12,287 nt of DNA from Acidobacteriota bacterium (GCA_003224075.1 QHYF01000067.1:1-12287), one strand, 5' to 3'. Counted from the stretch's first letter, positions 1 through 8,373 are shown. Notes: a model not told the origin generated them from the letters alone. A program made the numbers and translations.

Positions 1-28
1 GACCGTTCACCGCCGTGATTTCCGCGTC
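1..28 (+). repeat. Left arm of 28-bp perfect inverted repeat
   Basis: Bases 1-28 are the exact reverse complement of 543-570. The next inner pair (29 against 542) mismatches, so the inner boundary is sharp. The outer boundary cannot be seen because the window begins at base 1. The two arms bound a 514-bp spacer carrying the inverted N-terminal half of the NGPI-repeat gene. Confidence 0.9.
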
Positions 29-589
29 GCCTGAAAAATTCTTCAGGCTGATCGGCCCGTTATGCGCGCGTGCGGTCAGCTTGCCATCCACGTCATAAAA
101 AGACATCGGCCCGTTCTCCGTATCGAGTTCGACGGACGCGGATTTCGGCGCTCGAATCAGCAGGTAAACCGTCCATTCATCGTCATCCGCAGGACCTTTC
201 GTCGAGATCCTGCCGTTTTCAATGGACATGGTGATCTGCGAAAGAATTCGCTCCGCCGCATCCTCCGGGCCCGCGGCGGCTTTGCACGCCGTCACGGAAT
301 AGTTGTCCTTGTCCCAGCCGGAGACCTGCACACCCCCGTTGGCATGCGGGTGAACCCGCAGCACGGGAGCTTCGGTCTTCGTCAAGCTGCGCTCCTCGGA
401 GCGCACCACGGCGTCCCGGTCGTCAAAGCGGATATGCAGATCGGAGCAATCGGTGATCGGCTGCTTGTGGCCGTCCGAGATGCTCACGGAGTGGTGATGC
501 CACGCCGCTCGTGCTCTGGTAAACCCGAGGGCGAACAGGGCAGACGCGGAAATCACGGCGGTGAACGGTCCGATCAGCCTGAGCGGCAT
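1..589 (-). CDS. N-terminal part of secreted NGPI-repeat (DUF4097-like) protein, cut by window start
   Basis: The minus-strand frame is open from about 590 to the window edge and gives 196 residues if the ATG at 589 is used. It begins with a good signal peptide: a hydrophobic core around residues 8-23 (AVISASALFALGF) and an ARA|AW-type cleavage site near residue 28. Short repeats follow, typical of DUF4097-like beta-repeat proteins: ENGRIST, ENGPMSF, HNGPISL, and at the edge AEITAVNG. The protein is therefore probably exported; its function is unknown. No Shine-Dalgarno site precedes ATG 589. The first 16 codons or so lie antisense to the plus-strand fragment of the same family, so the start is uncertain, and the coding sense is firm only for 1-542. 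The sequence continues perfectly into the plus-strand fragment at 543-920 if this segment is inverted. Confidence 0.6.
   Translation of the reverse strand, partial: MPLRLIGPFTAVISASALFALGFTRARAAWHHHSVSISDGHKQPITDCSDLHIRFDDRDAVVRSEERSLTKTEAPVLRVHPHANGGVQVSGWDKDNYSVTACKAAAGPEDAAERILSQITMSIENGRISTKGPADDDEWTVYLLIRAPKSASVELDTENGPMSFYDVDGKLTARAHNGPISLKNFSGDAEITAVNG
543..570 (-). repeat. Right arm of 28-bp perfect inverted repeat
   Basis: This is the exact reverse complement of 1-28. On the plus strand it encodes the AEITAVNG repeat segment. On the minus strand the same bases encode FTAVISA of the putative signal peptide. A 28-bp perfect match is far beyond chance, so it reflects recombination, an inversion system or assembly fold-back. 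Confidence 0.9.
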
Positions 590-920
590 CAGCGGAAACG
601 TGCGAGTGCATACGGAAAACGGGCCTATTTCCGTGGCACTAAAAGGGACAACCTGGAGCGGCACGGGGTTGACGGCTGATGCGCAGAACGGGCCTGTGAC
701 GTTGCTCGTGCCGTCCGGCTATCAATCGAGTTTCATGGTCGAATCGCGGAACTACGCGCCGATGAGCTGCCAGGCGAGCATTTGCGACAGTGCGCGCAAG
801 ACGTGGGACGATGAACACCGGCGCATCGAGTATGGCAGCATGCCGGCGATGATCCGGCTATCCACGGTGAATGGACCAATATCCGTTCGAGAGTCGTCGC
901 GGGATAAAGAGACGCTGTAA
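561..920 (+). CDS. C-terminal fragment of the same NGPI-repeat (DUF4097-like) protein
   Basis: This frame encodes repeats of the same kind as the minus-strand half: VNGPISL, ENGPISV, QNGPVTL and a final VNGPISV shortly before the stop. The frame is open from 498, but the only usable start is the GTG at 561, which lies inside a repeat. There is no signal peptide and no plausible ribosome-binding site. I therefore read it as the 3' end of a gene rather than a complete 119-residue protein. The residues just upstream (DAEITAVNG, from 543) are identical to the last residues of the minus-strand half at 1-28. Joining the two halves there gives one uninterrupted, signal-peptide-bearing protein of roughly 300 residues. 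It is either a silenced phase of an invertible gene or half of an assembly artefact. Confidence 0.6.
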   Translation: MNGPISLSGISGNVRVHTENGPISVALKGTTWSGTGLTADAQNGPVTLLVPSGYQSSFMVESRNYAPMSCQASICDSARKTWDDEHRRIEYGSMPAMIRLSTVNGPISVRESSRDKETL

Positions 921-1011
921 GAGGCGAGAACGCTGCGGGGAAGGGCGGCGGGGCAAGTCATCTGCCATCCGGAATGGACGCACGCGCGGCGATGCGGATA
1001 AGATTTGACGC

Positions 1012-4000
1012 ATGCTGCTGGAGGTGCGCGTAGCTCAGCCTGTGACCGAGGCGGAAGCCGTTCGCGTGGCTCGCGAACTGTACGGGCTGGAGGCTTCGGC
1101 GCAGGCGCTTCCCGGCGAGTACGACGACAATTTTCATCTCAGGACAAGCGATTCGCGCGCCTATGTGCTGAAGGTGATGCACCCGGCGCGGGAGCAGTCC
1201 TTCATTGATATGCAATGCCGGGCGCTGGTGCACCTGGCGGAGCGCGCACCACATTTATCCTTGCCACGCATCGTGCACAACCTGAAAGGTGAACTTTTTG
1301 CATCCATCCCTGGGGCGGAGGGTTCCGCGCGCCTCGTGTGGCTGCTGACTTTCGTGGATGGACGAGTTCTCGCGGAAGTGCGCCCGCACTCGCCGGAGCT
1401 CCTCGGCGACATTGGGCGGTTTCTGGGCGAGATGGATGCCGCGCTGCAAACCTTTTCGCATCCGGCAGCGCACCGGGAATTGAAGTGGGATTCTTCGCGG
1501 GCCGCGTGGATAAAGGGCATTCTTCAGCATGTTGCGGATGCAAAGCAGCGGGCGCTGGTGGAAAGATTCCTGGCGCTTCACGAGACGGAAGTTGTTCCGG
1601 TTTTGCCGCGGCTGCGGCGCGGCGTGATCTACGGGGATGCCAACGACCACAATGTGCTGGTGAGCGAGCCGTGGCCGCTGCCGCGCAAAGTGGCAAGTGT
1701 GATCGACTTCGGCGACATGCATCATGGATTGATCGCGTCGGAGCCGGCGATTGCCGCGGCTTACGCCATTCTTGGGGAGAGGGATCCCTTGCCGGCGGCC
1801 GCAGCGATCGTGACGGGTTATCACGGAGCGTTTCCGCTCGACGAGCTGGAGCTGTCGGTCTTGTATGCGTTGATCGGGGCGCGGCTGGCCGTAAGCGTGA
1901 CCAATTCCGCGCATCGCAAGACGGTGAAGCCGGACGATCCCTACGTCACGGTGAGCGAGGCACCGGCATGGGAGGCGCTCGAGCGGCTGGGAAAAATTCA
2001 TCCGCGCTTTGCGCACTACACGTTTCGCGCGGCTTGTGGGCTGCCGCCTGTGCCGCACGCTGAAAAGATCAAGCGGTGGCTGGAGGCGAACGGCGGTTGC
2101 GCTTCATCGATACTGGAAAGCGATCCGCGGACTGCGCCGACCGTGGTGTTTGACCTGAGCGCCGGCGGCACGTTTCTCGGCGCCGATCCAAGTGCTTCGG
2201 TAACGCCAGCGGTCACGGAGAGAATATTTCATGAGATAAAACGCGCTGGCGCGGTGGCCGGAATTGGACGGTATGACGAGGCGCGGCTGGTTTACACTTC
2301 GCGGCTGTTTGGGGCGAGCGGGAATCCCACAGACGAGCGGCGGACAATTCATCTCGGGATAGATTTATTTGTGGAGCCCGGCACGCCGCTTCGCGCGCCG
2401 CTGGACAGCGCGGTCCACATCCTTGCGAATAACTCTGCTCCGCTGGACTACGGACCGCTGGTGATCCTGCGACACGAGACTGGCGATGGCGAGGAATTCT
2501 TCACGCTCTACGGTCATTTGACAAAGGACACTCTCAGCGGTCTTAAAGTTGGCCAGCGCATTGCGCGGGGAGAAAAGTTTGCGCGCGTCGGTGTGACGTC
2601 GGAGAACGGCGGCTGGGCGCCGCACGTGCACTTTCAGATTATTCTCGATTTGCTTGAGCTGGGCGCCGATTTCCCCGGCGTGGCTTATGCTTCGCAGCGC
2701 GCAGTGTGGACCGCATTGTCGCCTGACCCGAATCTGCTGCTCGGAATTCCGGCAGATCGCTTTCCGGCGAAAGAACCGGATTTTAGCGAGACCCTTGCGA
2801 CGCGGCGCGCGCTGCTGGGAAAAAACGTCAGCATCTCCTACGAGCGTCCGCTGAAAATCGTGAGCGGGTGGATGCAGTATCTCTATGACGATACGGGGCG
2901 GGCGTACCTCGACGTCTACAACAACGTGCCGCTGGTAGGGCACAGTCACCCGCGCGTCGTCGAAGCCGTGCAGGAGCAGCTTGCGCTGCTCAACACCAAC
3001 ACGCGCTACTTGCACGACAATGTGAACCGTTATGCCGAACGGCTGACGCGGCTGCTGCCAGAGCCGCTGCGCGTCTGCTACTTCGTCAACTCGGGCAGCG
3101 AGGCCAATGAACTGGCGCTGCGGCTGGCGCGCGCACACACGGGGCGAGAAGATGTCATCGTTCTGGAGCACGCCTACCACGGGCACACCAGCACACTTGT
3201 AGACATCAGCCCGTATAAATTCGACGGACCGGGGGGCCGTGGGAAGAAGCCCTGGGTGCACGTGGCGCCGCTGGCAGATGATTACCGCGGGCTTTATCGC
3301 CGGGACGACGGACAAGCGGGCGCGAAGTACGCGCGGCATGTGGAGGAAATTCTCGAGCGAACGCGCGCCGAAGGCCGTGGCGTTGCCGCGTACATCGCGG
3401 AGACTTTGCCCAGCGTCGGCGGGCAAATTGTTTTTCCGCAGGGTTATCTTGAGGAAGTCTATCGCCACGTCCGGACGGCTGGGGCCGTGTGCATTGCCGA
3501 TGAAGTGCAGGTGGGATTTGGGCGCCTGGGCACGCACTTCTGGGGATTCGAAACGCAGGGAGTGGTGCCGGATATCGTCGTTCTCGGCAAACCGATCGGA
3601 AACGGATTTCCGTTGGCGGCAGTCGTCACTACGCCGGAAATCGCCAATTCATTCGACAACGGAATGGAATTCTTCACCACCTTTGGCGGGAATCCGGTGG
3701 CTTGTGCGGCGGGTCTTGCCGTTCTGGACGTGCTCGAGGAAGAGCAGTTGCAGCAGCGCGCATTGCGCGTGGGCACCTATCTTATGAACGGCTTGAAGGC
3801 GTTGCAGGGGCAACACGCACTGATCGGCGATGTGCGGGGCTCGGGACTGTTTCTCGGGGTTGACCTGGTGCTCGATCGCGACACTCGCGAGGCCGCGCCC
3901 CGGCAGGCGGCGTACGTGGTCAATCGTCTGCGCGAGTGCGGCATTCTGACAGGCACCGATGGGCCACATCACGACGTCATCAAGTTGCGCCCGCCGCTAG

Positions 4001-4083
4001 TGTTCACCGAAACCGATGCGGATCTCCTCGTCAAGACATTTGATTCCGTTCTTCAAGAGGATACGGCGCAGCCCAGAGGTTAA
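1012..4083 (+). CDS. Triple fusion: APH-like kinase, M23 metallopeptidase, class III PLP aminotransferase/phospho-lyase
   Basis: This protein has 1023 residues and no signal peptide or membrane segment, so it is probably cytosolic. Residues about 15-330 are an APH/choline-kinase-type kinase: K54 in AYVLKVMHP, the catalytic loop YGDANDHNVL (D209, N214) and the metal-binding DFGD (D232). Residues about 430-560 are an M23 (LytM-like) zinc peptidase: HLGID (H447, D451), YGHL (H502) and HVHFQ (H538, H540). Residues about 595-1010 are a class III aminotransferase fold: SGSEAN (694-699), DEVQVGFGR with D830, and the PLP lysine K860 in VVLGKPIGNG. Kinases and PLP enzymes of these types are known to act in sequence in hydroxylysine breakdown (hydroxylysine kinase, then phosphohydroxylysine phospho-lyase); a related lyase uses phosphoethanolamine. 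Phosphorylating an amino alcohol and then eliminating phosphate and ammonia is the likely chemistry here, though the substrate is inferred. The peptidase domain's role is unknown. No strong Shine-Dalgarno site precedes ATG 1012; this start gives a complete kinase domain. Confidence 0.9.
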   Translation: MLLEVRVAQPVTEAEAVRVARELYGLEASAQALPGEYDDNFHLRTSDSRAYVLKVMHPAREQSFIDMQCRALVHLAERAPHLSLPRIVHNLKGELFASIPGAEGSARLVWLLTFVDGRVLAEVRPHSPELLGDIGRFLGEMDAALQTFSHPAAHRELKWDSSRAAWIKGILQHVADAKQRALVERFLALHETEVVPVLPRLRRGVIYGDANDHNVLVSEPWPLPRKVASVIDFGDMHHGLIASEPAIAAAYAILGERDPLPAAAAIVTGYHGAFPLDELELSVLYALIGARLAVSVTNSAHRKTVKPDDPYVTVSEAPAWEALERLGKIHPRFAHYTFRAACGLPPVPHAEKIKRWLEANGGCASSILESDPRTAPTVVFDLSAGGTFLGADPSASVTPAVTERIFHEIKRAGAVAGIGRYDEARLVYTSRLFGASGNPTDERRTIHLGIDLFVEPGTPLRAPLDSAVHILANNSAPLDYGPLVILRHETGDGEEFFTLYGHLTKDTLSGLKVGQRIARGEKFARVGVTSENGGWAPHVHFQIILDLLELGADFPGVAYASQRAVWTALSPDPNLLLGIPADRFPAKEPDFSETLATRRALLGKNVSISYERPLKIVSGWMQYLYDDTGRAYLDVYNNVPLVGHSHPRVVEAVQEQLALLNTNTRYLHDNVNRYAERLTRLLPEPLRVCYFVNSGSEANELALRLARAHTGREDVIVLEHAYHGHTSTLVDISPYKFDGPGGRGKKPWVHVAPLADDYRGLYRRDDGQAGAKYARHVEEILERTRAEGRGVAAYIAETLPSVGGQIVFPQGYLEEVYRHVRTAGAVCIADEVQVGFGRLGTHFWGFETQGVVPDIVVLGKPIGNGFPLAAVVTTPEIANSFDNGMEFFTTFGGNPVACAAGLAVLDVLEEEQLQQRALRVGTYLMNGLKALQGQHALIGDVRGSGLFLGVDLVLDRDTREAAPRQAAYVVNRLRECGILTGTDGPHHDVIKLRPPLVFTETDADLLVKTFDSVLQEDTAQPRG

Positions 4084-4226
4084 ATTCGCTCGCCGAAACC
4101 GCAAGGGAAGTATTCCGCCGCGACCCAACTGCCTGAATCTTGCGCGAAGGCGTCTGAGCCCAAGCTTTTTCCGTCTTCTGTTTTTAACCCCGCGCGGGCT
4201 GGCTGCGAAAGTTCCTCACGGACTAC

Positions 4227-4256
4227 TTGACAAGTAGATTACCGTACAACTAGGCT
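4227..4256 (+). promoter_or_regulatory. Weak candidate promoter for dprA
   Basis: A perfect TTGACA at 4227-4232 is followed after 18 bases by TAGGCT (4251-4256), which matches only three of six -10 positions. Transcription would start close to the dprA ATG at 4266, making the message nearly leaderless. That fits the lack of a clear Shine-Dalgarno site before this gene. The weak -10 keeps confidence low. Confidence 0.3.
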
Positions 4257-4265
4257 CGCCTCGCG

Positions 4266-5393
4266 ATGCAGCTGGACGCTTCCCTCTCCTGGCTCGCGCT
4301 GGCGCTCACACCCGGCTTGGCTGCCCGTTTGTCTGCTCGCGTGCTGCGCCGGTTTGACTCGCCGGACGGCGTCTTCCGCGCTTCGCTGGCCGATCTTGAA
4401 TCTTGCCATCTCTCCGACCAGGTTGCCCAGGCCATCGTCAGAAAAGAGGCCTTCAAGCGCGCCGAGAAGGAGTTGGCGGGCGTTCGAAAGATCGCGGGCT
4501 GTTCTCTGCTCAACTGGACGGAGCCGGAGTATCCGCAGGCACTTCTGCAGATTTACGACCCGCCGGTCCTGCTTTATGTCCGAGGCGATCCACAAGTTCT
4601 GAACTTGCCCAGTGTCAGCATCGTGGGCACGCGTCGCCCGACGCTTTACGGCACGCAAATGGCCCAGCGGCTCGGCCACGACCTGGCGGCCCGCGGACTG
4701 GTCATCCTCAGCGGCTTGGCCCGCGGCATCGACGCCATAGGGCATCAGGGAGCGATGGATGCCCATGGCCGCGCCATTGGGGTTCTCGGGACGGGCATTG
4801 ACGTCTGCTATCCCAAAGAAAACAAGAAACTCTACGAAAAAGTACTGGAGCGCGGCGCCATCATTAGTGAATTTCCTTTGCGCTCGCATCCCGCACCGGA
4901 AAATTTTCCCGTGCGCAACCGCATCGTCGCAGGCATCCCGCTGGGCGTGGTGGTGGTGGAAGGCGCGCAATACAGCGGCTCGCTGATAACCGCCCGCCTG
5001 GCGATGGAGTTCGGCAGGGAAGTCTTCGGCGTGCCGGGAAACGCCACACAAACCGTGAGCTTTGCCCCGAATCAACTGATTAAGCAGGGGGCGAAGCTTG
5101 TCACCTGCGCGGAAGACGTGATCGAAGAGCTTCCGACGCCGGTTCGCGCCGCGTTGGTGCAGGCGGAGCAACCCGAGGCGGAGCAGCGGAATCTATTGGC
5201 TGCTGCCTCGCTGAATGGCTCGGAGAAGAAACTCTATGAACTGCTCAGCGCCGACGAGCCGGTACCCATTGACGATATCGTGGAGCGCTCCGGCTTGAAC
5301 TCTTCGGAAGTTCTGGCCACGCTTTTTGACTTGGAAATGAAAGGCATCATCCGGCAGTTGCCAGGCAAACAGTTCAGCAAGGTCTTGCTGTAG
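4266..5393 (+). CDS. dprA: DNA-processing protein DprA (Smf)
   Basis: DprA binds incoming single-stranded DNA during natural transformation and loads RecA onto it in the cytosol. This 375-residue protein has the family's full architecture. An N-terminal helix-hairpin-helix/SAM-like region covers about 1-75. The Rossmann-like core covers about 80-300, with SIVGTRRPT (R123, R124), the signature SGLARGID (149-156) and NFPVRNRIVAG (213-223). A C-terminal winged-helix domain covers about 312-372 (PIDDIVERSGLNSSEVLATL). The length is normal for DprA with the winged helix. ATG 4266 gives a full N-terminal domain. It lies 190 bp upstream of topA on the same strand, a pairing common across bacteria, which supports the call. 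DprA is widespread even in species not known to be transformable. Confidence 0.97.
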   Translation: MQLDASLSWLALALTPGLAARLSARVLRRFDSPDGVFRASLADLESCHLSDQVAQAIVRKEAFKRAEKELAGVRKIAGCSLLNWTEPEYPQALLQIYDPPVLLYVRGDPQVLNLPSVSIVGTRRPTLYGTQMAQRLGHDLAARGLVILSGLARGIDAIGHQGAMDAHGRAIGVLGTGIDVCYPKENKKLYEKVLERGAIISEFPLRSHPAPENFPVRNRIVAGIPLGVVVVEGAQYSGSLITARLAMEFGREVFGVPGNATQTVSFAPNQLIKQGAKLVTCAEDVIEELPTPVRAALVQAEQPEAEQRNLLAAASLNGSEKKLYELLSADEPVPIDDIVERSGLNSSEVLATLFDLEMKGIIRQLPGKQFSKVLL

Positions 5394-5583
5394 AGGCATA
5401 TAGGGGGTTTGCATCGCCGGCCCTCAGGCGGCATCAAATAGCTCAAAACGTGCCCGCAAGGCCAATCGCCGCATCTGATTGTTGGTCCCGCCCGGCTTGA
5501 GATGACAAGCATAAGGTAGCGAGAAGGACACACGCTGTGCGGACTGCCGTTCCTGCAGCGCCCTACGGAGTTACAAAAGCAAC

Positions 5584-8274
5584 ATGGCTCGTTCGCTGGT
5601 AATTGTCGAATCGCCCGCAAAGGCGAAAACGATCAATAAGTATCTGGGACGCGACTACACCGTCAAGGCGTCTCTCGGCCACGTCATGGACCTGCCGAAG
5701 AAGACGCTGGGCGTCCTTTTGCCCGGCGAGGAAAACGGCAAGCGCAAGAAAAAGGCTAAGTCCAAAGCCAGGGGCAAAGCAGCGGAGAAATCCCTCAAGC
5801 GGCAGCCGGTCAGTGACGACAATATCTTCGAGCCCAAGCTGGAGATCATCCCGGGCAAGAAAAAGATTATCGAGGACTTGAGATCGGCGGCGAGCGACGC
5901 CCCAGCCGTCTATCTGGCGGGCGACCCGGATCGCGAGGGCGAAGCCATCTGTGCCCACCTGGCGCAGGTGCTCTCCAAGCCGAAGAGATTTGTGATCCCG
6001 GAGGACGAAGAGAAGAAGACCGCTGAAGCTCAAGATGGAGATAAGAAGACGCCCGAGGTGAAGAAAAAAACCAAGAAAGTGGAATTTCGCGCGGTGGATC
6101 CCAAAAAGATTTTCCGCGTCACCTTCAATGAGATTACTCCCAAAGCGATTCGAGCGGCTTTTGAGAAGCCTGGAGAGATAGACACCAATCTTGTCGAGGC
6201 CCAGCAAGCGCGGCGCGTGCTGGACCGGCTGGTCGGGTACAAGATTTCGCCGCTTCTGTGGGACAAAGTGCGCCGCGGTCTTTCCGCCGGACGCGTTCAG
6301 ACGGTGGCGCTGCGGCTGATCGTCGAGCGCGAGCAGGAGATTCGCGCTTTTGTTCCGCAGGAATACTGGACCATCCACGCCATGCTGGATGCCGGCGAGC
6401 CGCCGATCTTCGAGGCCAAGCTCTTCAAGTATAAGGGCGAGGATATCGAGGTTTCGAACCAGGAAGCGGCGGAAAAGATCGTGGCCGCGGTCAGCAAGAC
6501 CGAGTGGCAGGTCGCCACGGTCGTGCAAAAAGAAAAGAAGCGGAACCCACCTCCGCCTTTCACCACCTCGAAACTACAGCAGGCTGCTTACAACCGGCTG
6601 CGATATACGGCGAAGCGCACCATGGCGCTTGCTCAGCGATTGTATGAAGGCGTGGAACTGGGTGACGAAGGTTCCGTCGCGCTGATCACCTACATGCGCA
6701 CGGACTCCGTGCATGTTTCGAGTGACGCCCTGGCGCAAGTCCGCGAACTTATCCCCGACCGCTTTGGCGCAAATTATCTTCCGGAAAAGCCCAACTATTA
6801 CAAATCCAAGAAAGACGCCCAGGAAGCGCACGAAGCGGTCCGTCCGACCGACGCCGCGCGTACGCCGGAAGACGTTAGCAAGTATCTGGATGACGATCTC
6901 TTCAAGCTCTATCAACTCATCTGGCAGCGCTTTGTCGCCTCGCAGATGCTCCCGGCAGTTTTCGATCAGACGACCATCGACATCAACGTGGGGGATTACA
7001 CCTTCCGCGCCACCGGCTCGGTACAGAAATTCGACGGCTACCTCCGCGTGTACCAGCTTCCCGCGTCGAACGCGGACCGCGAAGACGAAGAGAAGGACGA
7101 GGAAGGTGAGGGCAAAACGCTTCCGCCCGTGACGGAGGGCCAGGCGCTGCGGCTCGACCAGATTCGTCCCGACCAGCACTTTACCGAGCCCCCGCCGCGC
7201 TACACGGAAGCGACGCTTGTGAAAGAACTCGAGGAAAAGGGCATCGGGCGCCCGTCGACCTATGCCTCGATCATCTCGACGATTGTTGAGCGCGAGTACG
7301 TCAAGAAAGATCAGGGCCGCTTTACGCCCACCATGCTCGGTGAGCGCGTCAGCATGCTGCTGGTGAAGAGTTTCGAGGACATTTTCGACCTCACCTTCAC
7401 CGCACGGCTTGAGGAGGAGCTCGACGAAATCGAAGAAGGCAAGCTGCCGTGGCGCGCGGCCGTGAAGGACTTTTGGGAAAAATTTGAGGTGGACCTCGAT
7501 AGAGCAGGCGGCGAGATGCTCTCCTACAAAGCGGGCATTCCCACCGGAAAGAAGTGCGAGAAGTGCGGCCAGGGCGAGCTGTTGGAGCGCATCAGCCGGC
7601 ATGGCTTCTTTTATGGCTGCTCGCGGTACCCGGACTGCGATTTCATCCAGGATCTTTCCCCGGAACTTGGCGGCGAAGAAGTGGAGAGCGAAAACACCGT
7701 CGAATACTGCGAGAACTGCGGCAGGGAGATGGCCATCAAGCGCGGGCGCTTCGGTCCGTTCCTCGCCTGCACGGGCTACCCGGATTGCAAGACCACGCGC
7801 CGCCTCGTGGAAGGCACCCGCAAGGCGCGCAAGCCCGACGAACCACTCGATGAAAAGTGCGCGCTGTGCGGCAAAGGCCTGGTGAAAAAGCACGGCCGGT
7901 ATGGCGAATTCATTGGCTGCTCCGGCTATCCGAAGTGCAAGTACACGCGCCCGATCACCCTGGGGATCAAATGTCCGAAGTGCAATGAAGGCGAATTCGT
8001 GCGCCGCGGCAGCGCTGGGAAAGGTGGCCGGGGACGCCCACGCGTCTTCTACGGTTGCTCGCGCTATCCGGATTGCGACTTTACCACGCCGCACATGCCA
8101 ATCGCGGAACCATGTCCCAAGTGCGGCGCGCCCTTCATCGTCGAAAAGAAAACCAAGATCGGCGCCGTCCGCGCCTGCCTCAAGGAAGGCTGCGATTGGG
8201 AGCAACTTGTCCCAGAAGCCCAGCCACAAACACAGCTGGAAGAAGCTCCGGTGCCCGTGGCAGCCAAGTCCTGA
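5584..8274 (+). CDS. topA: DNA topoisomerase I (type IA)
   Basis: TopA relaxes negative supercoils through a transient 5'-phosphotyrosine break. The 896-residue protein opens with the TOPRIM motif (LVIVESPAKAKTI, E9) and has the acidic triad in GDPDREGE (D114, D116, E118). The active-site tyrosine is Y370 in ITYMRTDS, and GIGRPSTYA follows in the central domain. Residues 658-870 hold five C-terminal four-cysteine zinc ribbons, several ending in YPDCDF-type sequence. Two lysine- or acid-rich insertions interrupt the TOPRIM region (about 50-72 and 140-165). They look like flexible surface loops and make the protein slightly longer than E. coli TopA. A GGAG at 5565-5568 lies 15 bases before the ATG, a somewhat long spacing. 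It is flanked by dprA and xer on the same strand and may be co-transcribed with them, although the gaps of 190 and 99 bp leave room for separate promoters. Confidence 0.98.
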   Translation: MARSLVIVESPAKAKTINKYLGRDYTVKASLGHVMDLPKKTLGVLLPGEENGKRKKKAKSKARGKAAEKSLKRQPVSDDNIFEPKLEIIPGKKKIIEDLRSAASDAPAVYLAGDPDREGEAICAHLAQVLSKPKRFVIPEDEEKKTAEAQDGDKKTPEVKKKTKKVEFRAVDPKKIFRVTFNEITPKAIRAAFEKPGEIDTNLVEAQQARRVLDRLVGYKISPLLWDKVRRGLSAGRVQTVALRLIVEREQEIRAFVPQEYWTIHAMLDAGEPPIFEAKLFKYKGEDIEVSNQEAAEKIVAAVSKTEWQVATVVQKEKKRNPPPPFTTSKLQQAAYNRLRYTAKRTMALAQRLYEGVELGDEGSVALITYMRTDSVHVSSDALAQVRELIPDRFGANYLPEKPNYYKSKKDAQEAHEAVRPTDAARTPEDVSKYLDDDLFKLYQLIWQRFVASQMLPAVFDQTTIDINVGDYTFRATGSVQKFDGYLRVYQLPASNADREDEEKDEEGEGKTLPPVTEGQALRLDQIRPDQHFTEPPPRYTEATLVKELEEKGIGRPSTYASIISTIVEREYVKKDQGRFTPTMLGERVSMLLVKSFEDIFDLTFTARLEEELDEIEEGKLPWRAAVKDFWEKFEVDLDRAGGEMLSYKAGIPTGKKCEKCGQGELLERISRHGFFYGCSRYPDCDFIQDLSPELGGEEVESENTVEYCENCGREMAIKRGRFGPFLACTGYPDCKTTRRLVEGTRKARKPDEPLDEKCALCGKGLVKKHGRYGEFIGCSGYPKCKYTRPITLGIKCPKCNEGEFVRRGSAGKGGRGRPRVFYGCSRYPDCDFTTPHMPIAEPCPKCGAPFIVEKKTKIGAVRACLKEGCDWEQLVPEAQPQTQLEEAPVPVAAKS

Positions 8275-8333
8275 TTCACCCGCATCTACAGAAACAGGGG
8301 CGCGATTCTTCTATCCGCAGATTCGTACGCGCC

Positions 8334-8339
8334 TATACT
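8334..8339 (+). promoter_or_regulatory. Candidate -10 element upstream of xer
   Basis: TATACT lies 34 bases before the xer ATG at 8374, in the 99-bp gap after topA. No convincing -35 hexamer is present at the right spacing (8311-8316 reads CTATCC). The -10 alone is good, so xer may have its own promoter. Confidence 0.35.
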
Positions 8340-8373
8340 GTATCTGGGCTTTTTTGCGGAGTTGTGGCGGCGA

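Noticed and set aside
1..570. Transposon or insertion sequence with terminal inverted repeats
   Set aside because: The spacer encodes part of the same host-like secreted protein, not a transposase, and no target-site duplication can be seen.
62..679. Plus-strand open frame of 205 codons at the left end
   Set aside because: It is the opposite strand of the NGPI-repeat N-terminal half, is Arg/Gly-rich and shows no family features.
2365..3537. Minus-strand open frame of 390 codons inside the fusion gene
   Set aside because: It lies wholly opposite the aminotransferase and peptidase domains, whose catalytic motifs are unmistakable. Long antisense frames are usual in GC-rich genes.
4239..5171. 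Minus-strand open frame of 310 codons opposite dprA
   Set aside because: The plus-strand product carries all the DprA signatures and this one carries none.
5479..5517. TTGTTG/TTGAGA and TAAGGT as a topA promoter
   Set aside because: Spacings are wrong (TTGTTG is too far from any -10, TTGAGA too near), so I could not support a promoter.
6574..8229. Minus-strand open frame of 551 codons inside topA
   Set aside because: Antisense shadow of topA, with Ala/Arg-rich composition and no motif.
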